This document shows positions 59,437 through 64,000 of a stretch of 64,000 nt of DNA, one piece after another. The stretch's first letter is position 1. Each line of letters opens with the position of its first letter. A program made the position numbers and the translations under genes. The stretch comes from Bacillota bacterium (GTDB lineage Bacteria > Bacillota > Clostridia > Christensenellales > QAND01), in contig QAND01000027.1 of NCBI GenBank assembly GCA_003150225.1, positions 1 to 64,000 on the forward strand, written 5' to 3'. A model generated the notes under the pieces. The model was not told where the DNA came from. It did not search any database and saw only the letters and a program-made list of their open reading frames with translations.

Positions 59437-60141
59437 ATGGACAACAACAATTTTTCCCGCCGCAACCGAAATATAAATACGAAAAAGGGATTTATGGACC
59501 GCCAGGGCATGTATATCATCGTGGTGGTCTGCCTGATTCTGGTGGGTGTTGCGGCCTATTTTACCTTTAACTCCATTTCCAATTTGGCAAAGAAGCCCAC
59601 ACCCCCCAGCGAACAGGTGCTGGTGCAGCCTACCCCCACGCCCAAGGCCACAGCCACCCAGACCGCTAAGCCAGAGCCCACTCCTACCCCCAGCGAGGAG
59701 CCCGTGGTGGTGCCCAGCGCAAAGCCCGCTGCTCAAGCCATGGCAATGCCCTTGGCAGGAGAGGTGCTGCGCCCCTATTCGGCGGAGGATCCCATTTATT
59801 TTGAAGCGCTGAAGGAGTGGATGGTACACACCGGCGTGGATCTATCGGCCAAGGAGGGCACGGAGATCAAAGCCTGCCTGGACGGTACCGTGGAATCCAT
59901 GGTGAACGATCCCGCCCTGGGATACACCATCACGGTGGTATCGGATGGCGGTAAAAAGGTGGTTTATGCCAACGTAGGCACCATGGAAAAGGTGAAAAAG
60001 GGTCAAACCGTAAAACAGGGCGACGTGATCAGCGTCATCGGCAACAGCGCCAGCGCTACCAAAGGCGACCCGCCCCATCTGCATCTGGAGTACTATGAAA
60101 ACGACGCCCACAAGGATCCGATGAAAGCGATGAAACAGTAA
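59437..60141 (+). CDS. spoIIQ: SpoIIQ-like M23 peptidase
   Basis: A 234-residue membrane protein. One helix near the N-terminus (IIVVVCLILVGVAAYFTFNS), a Pro/Thr/Ala linker of about 60 residues (PTPTPKATATQTAKP), then an M23 LytM domain with HTGVDLSAKEGTEIKACLDG, VVYANVGTM and GDPPHLHLEYY. The metal ligands of active M23 enzymes (HxxxD and HLH) are kept, as in clostridial SpoIIQ and unlike the degenerate Bacillus form. The gene follows spoIID, its functional partner. ATG 59437 with GAGGAGG upstream. Confidence 0.88.
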   Translation: MDNNNFSRRNRNINTKKGFMDRQGMYIIVVVCLILVGVAAYFTFNSISNLAKKPTPPSEQVLVQPTPTPKATATQTAKPEPTPTPSEEPVVVPSAKPAAQAMAMPLAGEVLRPYSAEDPIYFEALKEWMVHTGVDLSAKEGTEIKACLDGTVESMVNDPALGYTITVVSDGGKKVVYANVGTMEKVKKGQTVKQGDVISVIGNSASATKGDPPHLHLEYYENDAHKDPMKAMKQ

Positions 60142-60175
60142 AAAAACTCCGGTCTGAAGAAGAACCCCTAGCCTG

Positions 60176-60208
60176 CCCGTTTCCGGCGTCGCCGGGAGCG
60201 GGTTTTCG
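60176..60208 (+). terminator. Terminator after spoIIQ
   Basis: CCCGTTTCCGG / CCGGGAGCGGG with wobble pairs, then TTTTCGTTTTT. Confidence 0.85.
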
Positions 60209-60256
60209 TTTTTGCGCTGAAATCCCTTTAAAATACGGGCATTTTGGAAAAAGTGG

Positions 60257-60285
60257 TTTTCATCCTTTCAAAACCAGTGTATCAT
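60257..60285 (+). promoter_or_regulatory. Possible promoter of metNIQ
   Basis: TTTTCA, 17-base spacer, TATCAT, about 50 bases before the GTG. No S-box or T-box was found in the 135-base gap. Confidence 0.5.
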
Positions 60286-60338
60286 ATTACATTATGCGAT
60301 AGAGCCTCGAAAGAGGGAAATTAGTTGGGGGAAGCAGC

Positions 60339-61370
60339 GTGGAACGAACGGATAACCAAAGACCTATGATCGAGCTTATGGATCTGGGCAAAACCTTTCA
60401 GACGGCGGCGGGGGGAACCGTCACCGCCTTGAAGCATGTCAATTTAAAGATTGGAAAGGGCGAGATCTTCGGCATCATCGGCATGAGCGGAGCGGGAAAG
60501 ACCACTCTGGTCCGGTGTATCAACCATCTGATTTTGCCCACCAGCGGTACGGTGAAAATCGATGGCGTGGACCTGAGCGGCCTGAATGGGAAGGAACTAT
60601 CCCATTTGCGGCGGAGCATCAGCATGGTGTTCCAGGGATTTAACCTTTTGATGCAGCGGACGGTGGAAAAAAACGTGCGGATTCCCATGGAGATCGCCGG
60701 GGAGAGCAAGGAGGCCGCCCATAAGCGGGCCATGGAGCTTTTGGAGATCGTGGGCCTTTCCGATAAGGCCGACGCCTATCCCAGCCAGCTTTCGGGCGGG
60801 CAGAAGCAGCGAGTGGCCATTGCCCGGGCTTTGACCACCAACCCAAAGGTACTCTTGTGCGACGAGGCCACCAGCGCTCTGGATCCCATGACCACCCGGT
60901 CCATCCTGGAGCTGCTCCGGGAGATCAACCAGCGGCTGGGGATCACCATCGTTTTGATCACCCATGAGATGTCGGTGATCAAAGAAATCTGTACCCGGGT
61001 GGCGGTGATGGACGGCAGCACGGTGGTGGAAGAAGGTCCGGTCACCGAGGTATTCACCCATCCCAAGACGCCGGCGGCTTTAAAGCTGTTCTATACCGAG
61101 GAGGCCCAGGTGGAACGGGCCAACGGCAAGGTATTCCGGGTGGTATTCGATGGGGAGAACGCTTTTGAGCCGATCATTGCCAACATGATCATCGCCTGCA
61201 AGGCGCCCGTCAACATCCTCTACGGCAACATCGAACGAGTCAATGAAAAATCCTTCGGACAGATGGTGATTCAGTTTCCCAACGACGCGACCTCGGTAGA
61301 GGCCGGCGTGGCCTTTTTGCGGGCCAAGGGGATGAAGGTACAGGAGGTGAACGACGATGCCGCCAATTGA
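60339..61370 (+). CDS. metN: Methionine ABC transporter ATP-binding protein
   Basis: A 343-residue importer ATPase. Walker A IIGMSGAGKTTLVRCINHLI, signature SQLSGGQKQRVAIARAL, Walker B KVLLCDEATSALDPMTTRSI and the H-loop LITHEMSVIKEICTRV. The C-terminal NIL/ACT domain (VARVVFDGENAF-like, ILYGNIERVNEKSFGQMVIQ) is the regulatory fold typical of MetN, which shuts the pump when methionine is high. GTG start 60339 behind GGGGGA. First gene of metNIQ; it overlaps metI by 14 bases. Confidence 0.95.
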   Translation: MERTDNQRPMIELMDLGKTFQTAAGGTVTALKHVNLKIGKGEIFGIIGMSGAGKTTLVRCINHLILPTSGTVKIDGVDLSGLNGKELSHLRRSISMVFQGFNLLMQRTVEKNVRIPMEIAGESKEAAHKRAMELLEIVGLSDKADAYPSQLSGGQKQRVAIARALTTNPKVLLCDEATSALDPMTTRSILELLREINQRLGITIVLITHEMSVIKEICTRVAVMDGSTVVEEGPVTEVFTHPKTPAALKLFYTEEAQVERANGKVFRVVFDGENAFEPIIANMIIACKAPVNILYGNIERVNEKSFGQMVIQFPNDATSVEAGVAFLRAKGMKVQEVNDDAAN

Positions 61371-62019
61371 TCAACTGATACCGCTGCTGCTCCAGGGCAC
61401 CTGGGAGAGCCTCTATATGACCTTTGCGTCCACGTTTTTTGCCTATGTGCTGGGATTGCCTCTGGGCATTGCTCTGGTGGTGACGGAAAAGGGGGGACTG
61501 ATGCCCAATCGGCCTCTCAACGCCTTTTTAAACGGTTTGGTGAACATCCTCCGTTCGGCGCCCTTTTTGATCCTCATCATGGCCCTGACACCGGTAACCC
61601 GGGCGGTGGTAGGCACCAGTCTCGGCTCCCCTGCCATCATCTTTCCGCTGGTCATCGCGTCCTTCCCCTATGTGAGCCGTTTGGTGGAGGGCTCCATCCG
61701 GGAGGTGGAGGGAGGCATTGTAGAAGCCATGCGCTCTATGGGAGCCCGGCCCATGCAGATCATCACAAAGGCCCTTCTGCCCGAGGCTATGCCCAGCCTC
61801 ATCGTGGGAGCAGCCCTTGCCACCACCACCATCCTGGGGTATTCCGCCATGGCTGGTATCGTCGGCGGCGGCGGCCTGGGAGCCATTGCCATCAACTACG
61901 GCTATTACAAGTATAAATTTGGGATGATGTATCTCTGTCTGGCCCTGTTGATCCTGCTGGTTCAGGTCATACAGATGATCGGCAATCTCATCGCCCGCAA
62001 GGTTGACAAGAGAAGATAA
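61357..62019 (+). CDS. metI: Methionine ABC transporter permease
   Basis: A 220-residue permease with five membrane helices. QGTWESLYMTFASTFFAYVL at the N-terminus, the conserved coupling helix GSIREVEGGIVEAMRSMGAR, then IITKALLPEAMPSLIVGAAL and GGGGLGAIAINYGYYKYKFG near the end. Standard MetI. Confidence 0.95.
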   Translation: MPPIDQLIPLLLQGTWESLYMTFASTFFAYVLGLPLGIALVVTEKGGLMPNRPLNAFLNGLVNILRSAPFLILIMALTPVTRAVVGTSLGSPAIIFPLVIASFPYVSRLVEGSIREVEGGIVEAMRSMGARPMQIITKALLPEAMPSLIVGAALATTTILGYSAMAGIVGGGGLGAIAINYGYYKYKFGMMYLCLALLILLVQVIQMIGNLIARKVDKRR

Positions 62020-62040
62020 CCATAGTATAAATGAAGAAAT

Positions 62041-62059
62041 ATGGTGCAAGAAGCACCAT
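62041..62059 (+). other. Short hairpin between metI and metQ
   Basis: ATGGTGC-AAGAA-GCACCAT, no T-run. May act as an mRNA processing or stability element that lets metQ be made in excess; inference only. Confidence 0.5.
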
Positions 62060-62077
62060 CAATTGGAGGGATTTGCT

Positions 62078-62902
62078 GTGAAAAAGATACTGGTTGTTGC
62101 CCTGAGCGCTCTATTGTGTCTGGGCGTGATGGCCGGTTGCGGCGGGGACAACAAACCCGCTGACGACGGCCAGCTGGTAAAACTGAAGGTGGGCGCTAGC
62201 CCCACTCCCCATGCTGAGATTCTGGCTCAGGTGAAGGAGGATCTCAAGGCCCAGGGAGTGGATCTGGAGATCGTCGAATACACCGACTATGTGCAGCCAA
62301 ACCTGGCCGTGGAAAGCGGCGATTTGGACGCCAACTTCTTCCAGCACAAGCCCTATATGGATGACTTCAACGAAGAGCAGGGTACCCATCTGGTGTCCGT
62401 GGCCTCCATCCACTATGAGCCCATGGGCGTGTATGCCGGCAAGACCGCCAGCCTGGATGCGCTCCCCGATGGAGCCAAGGTGGCCGTGCCCAACGACACC
62501 ACCAACGAGGCCCGGGCGCTGTTGCTGCTCCAGGATCTGGGCATCATCAAGCTCAAGGAAGATGCTGGCCTGACCGCCACCAAACTGGATGTGGTGGAGA
62601 ACCCCAAGAACATCGAGCTCATTGAGGCCGAGGCCGCTCAGCTGCCCCGCTCCCTCCCCGACGTGGACATCGCCGTCATCAACGGCAACTATGCCATCCA
62701 GGGGGGACTGAAGGTGTCCGATGCGCTGGCCGCCGAGGATAAGGACGCTTTGGCTGCCACTACCTTCGCCAACATCATCACGGTGAAGGAAGGCCGGGAG
62801 GAGGACGAGGCCATCGTCAAGCTGATCAATGCCCTCCAGAGCGAGAAGATCAAGACCTACATTGAGGATAGCTACGAGGGCGCGGCGCTCCCCGTGTTCT
62901 AA
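62078..62902 (+). CDS. metQ: Methionine-binding lipoprotein
   Basis: A 274-residue NlpA-type binding protein. Signal KKILVVALSALLCLGVMAGC with lipobox MAGC. Mature part: LKVGASPTPHAEILAQVKED, DYVQPNLAVESGDLDANFFQ with the ligand-contacting HKPYMDDF, and SLPDVDIAVINGNYAIQGGL. GTG 62078 with GGAGGG upstream. Delivers methionine to MetNI. Confidence 0.95.
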   Translation: MKKILVVALSALLCLGVMAGCGGDNKPADDGQLVKLKVGASPTPHAEILAQVKEDLKAQGVDLEIVEYTDYVQPNLAVESGDLDANFFQHKPYMDDFNEEQGTHLVSVASIHYEPMGVYAGKTASLDALPDGAKVAVPNDTTNEARALLLLQDLGIIKLKEDAGLTATKLDVVENPKNIELIEAEAAQLPRSLPDVDIAVINGNYAIQGGLKVSDALAAEDKDALAATTFANIITVKEGREEDEAIVKLINALQSEKIKTYIEDSYEGAALPVF

Positions 62903-62911
62903 GAAAAGCAT

Positions 62912-62943
62912 AAAAAAAGAACCCCATATGGGGTTCTTTTTTT
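62912..62943. terminator. Bidirectional terminator
   Basis: AAAAAAGAACCCC / GGGGTTCTTTTTT with loop ATAT, between metQ and the convergent VIT gene. Confidence 0.9.
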
Positions 62944-62950
62944 ATTTGCA

Positions 62951-63838
62951 TTAGACGTCGATGCCCAGAAACTCCTTGACCAACAGGCCAATGACGAAGG
63001 AAAATACCGCTACGCCCAGACTGATGGCCGCCATCTCCAGAAAACGTTTTTTGAATTCCAGGCCTTTTGCCACGGCGATGTAGTAGTTGAATACAAAAAT
63101 AATCAAAACCACCGTTACCACCATGATGATCAAGGCCAGGGTATAATCCTGGGGCGGCAGCACCAGGTAGGGGAGAATCAGCAGCGTCACCGTGATGAGG
63201 TAGGCGATGCCGGTGTAGATGCAGGATTTAAAGGCGTCGGCACGTCCTTCGCTTCGGGCGGACAGGAACTCCGAAGAGGCCATGGATAGCGTGGCGGAGA
63301 TGCCGGTGATGAGTCCCGACAGAGCAATGAGCTGGGTGTTCATCAAAGCGAAGGTAAGCCCCGCCAAAGTGCCGGTCAATTCCACCAGGGCATCGTTAAG
63401 GCCCAGCACCATGGAGCCCACGTATTGAAGCCGTTCCTCGTCCAACAGTTCCAGTAGCTCGTTTTCGTGCTGCTGCTCCTCCTCCCGGATGCGGAGGCTG
63501 GCAGGAACCTCCTTTGCCAGGTCGTCGTAGACCTGCTGGGCGCCCTCCTCGCCGTTTTCCATGAGCTTGAGGGCAAAGGTAAAGCCCAGGGTAGCCGCCA
63601 GGAAGCGATACCAGAGGATCTTGCCCTTTTTAGGCTTGGGAGCCTCTTTGGTATAGGCCTCCCAAATGTGGTAATGCCGCTTTTCTTCCTCTGCGATTCG
63701 GAGCAGGGTTTCCCGGTTGTGGGAGTTCTTCTGCCGTTTAGCGATGGCGGAATAGATGTGGTATTCGGTAAGCTCATTCCGCTGCATGGTGAGGATGATC
63801 CCCTTGGCCCGAGGGCTTAGGGGCTTTCTTTGATCCAT
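62951..63838 (-). CDS. VIT1/CCC1-family iron/manganese transporter with ferritin-like N-terminal domain
   Basis: A 295-residue protein. Residues 1-130 are a helical ferritin/rubrerythrin-like domain with carboxylate-His motifs NELTEYHIYSAIAKRQKN, EEEKRHYHIWEAYTKE and EEEQQHENELLEL. The VIT membrane domain follows: SMVLGLNDALVELTGTLAGL, LITGISATLSMASSEFLSAR, TVTLLILPYLVL and the C-terminal helices. This fusion resembles the MbfA/ferritin-VIT type that exports iron or manganese. ATG 63838 with GGAGGG seven bases upstream. Confidence 0.9.
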   Translation of the reverse strand: MDQRKPLSPRAKGIILTMQRNELTEYHIYSAIAKRQKNSHNRETLLRIAEEEKRHYHIWEAYTKEAPKPKKGKILWYRFLAATLGFTFALKLMENGEEGAQQVYDDLAKEVPASLRIREEEQQHENELLELLDEERLQYVGSMVLGLNDALVELTGTLAGLTFALMNTQLIALSGLITGISATLSMASSEFLSARSEGRADAFKSCIYTGIAYLITVTLLILPYLVLPPQDYTLALIIMVVTVVLIIFVFNYYIAVAKGLEFKKRFLEMAAISLGVAVFSFVIGLLVKEFLGIDV

Positions 63839-63886
63839 ATACATTCCCTCCAAATCATCATCCGCTTGGGGCGGAATTGTTCAACG

Positions 63887-64000
63887 TTAGTCGGACTGGG
63901 GCTTGTCCAGGCGGATGGCATCCCCTTTATGGATTTTTCCCTCTTGTTCCACCGTTAAAAAGGCGCAGTGGGTCTTGAGAAAGCAGACGCCGCCCTTAGC
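63887..64000 (-). CDS. C-terminal fragment of an unrecognised protein (start outside window)
   Basis: The frame is open to the window edge and ends at the TAA at 63887-63889. The 37 visible residues read KGGVCFLKTHCAFLTV, then EQEGKIHKGDAIRLDKP. The KG-GD turn is of the kind seen in MOSC and similar beta-barrel C-termini, but too little is visible for a call. Confidence 0.55.
   Translation of the reverse strand, partial: AKGGVCFLKTHCAFLTVEQEGKIHKGDAIRLDKPQSD

Noticed and set aside
60209..60338. SAM (S-box) riboswitch or T-box upstream of metNIQ.
   Set aside because: No S-box core or T-box TGGNACC sequence is present; the gap is too short for either.

Overview
The window looks like chromosomal DNA of an anaerobic, spore-forming member of the Firmicutes (class Clostridia) with a GC-rich genome. 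The evidence is strong AGGAGG ribosome sites, frequent TTG and GTG starts, sporulation genes (spoIID and a spoIIQ-like peptidase), a three-polypeptide ferredoxin-type glutamate synthase, LL-diaminopimelate aminotransferase, an ANTAR regulator, and rpsF-ssb-rpsR in the usual bacterial order. No rRNA, CRISPR array, prophage or classical insertion sequence was seen.

Layout. 1-6.1 kb: mixed housekeeping and envelope genes (XRE regulator, UPF0104 membrane protein, nitroreductase, RluA-type synthase, GtrA protein, NagB-like protein, zinc-ribbon membrane protein). 6.3-8.3 kb: a D-Ala-D-X ligase that resembles VanG, followed by vanW. 8.4-10.3 kb: a BTAD regulator with two small proteins. 10.4-11.4 kb: ketopantoate-reductase family protein. 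11.5-25.2 kb: the nitrogen region. glnN (type III glutamine synthetase) and an Amt-PII fusion run leftward. A nine-gene operon runs rightward: split glutamate synthase, purC, type I glnA, an ANTAR regulator, guaA, nadE and dapL. 25.3-30 kb: lipoproteins, two tRNA-Ser, rpsF-ssb-rpsR, SDR, mscL. 30-38 kb: gltX, glnS, rlmH, walJ, murA and a G5/M23 peptidase. 38-45 kb: M1-like peptidase, a DnaD/DnaC/RadC-like operon, polysaccharide deacetylase, GH25-LysM lysozyme. 45-52 kb: MarR-MATE operon, enolase, small membrane proteins, butanol-type dehydrogenase, a methyltransferase behind a candidate leader RNA. 52.4-57.5 kb: a double-GntR regulator, a tyrosine recombinase inside a 28-bp inverted repeat, and a GGDEF-EAL protein. 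57.7-64 kb: tRNA-Arg, LysM protein, spoIID, spoIIQ-like, metNIQ, VIT-family transporter with a ferritin-like N-terminus, and a cut-off gene.

Two systems stand out. First, three transcripts of the nitrogen region (glnN, amt, and the glutamate synthase operon) each carry, before the start codon, a short hairpin with the hexaloop AAAGGC whose bases are also the 5' arm of an intrinsic terminator. Hexaloops with A at position 1 and G at position 4 are what ANTAR proteins bind, and the operon encodes an ANTAR protein whose receiver domain lacks the phospho-acceptor Asp. This reads as a self-contained antitermination regulon for ammonia assimilation. Second, 54551-56007 is bounded by perfect 28-bp inverted repeats, holds its own tyrosine recombinase flanked by 19-bp direct repeats, and has an outward promoter aimed at the EAL gene. 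It has the architecture of a DNA inversion switch that could control cyclic-di-GMP turnover.
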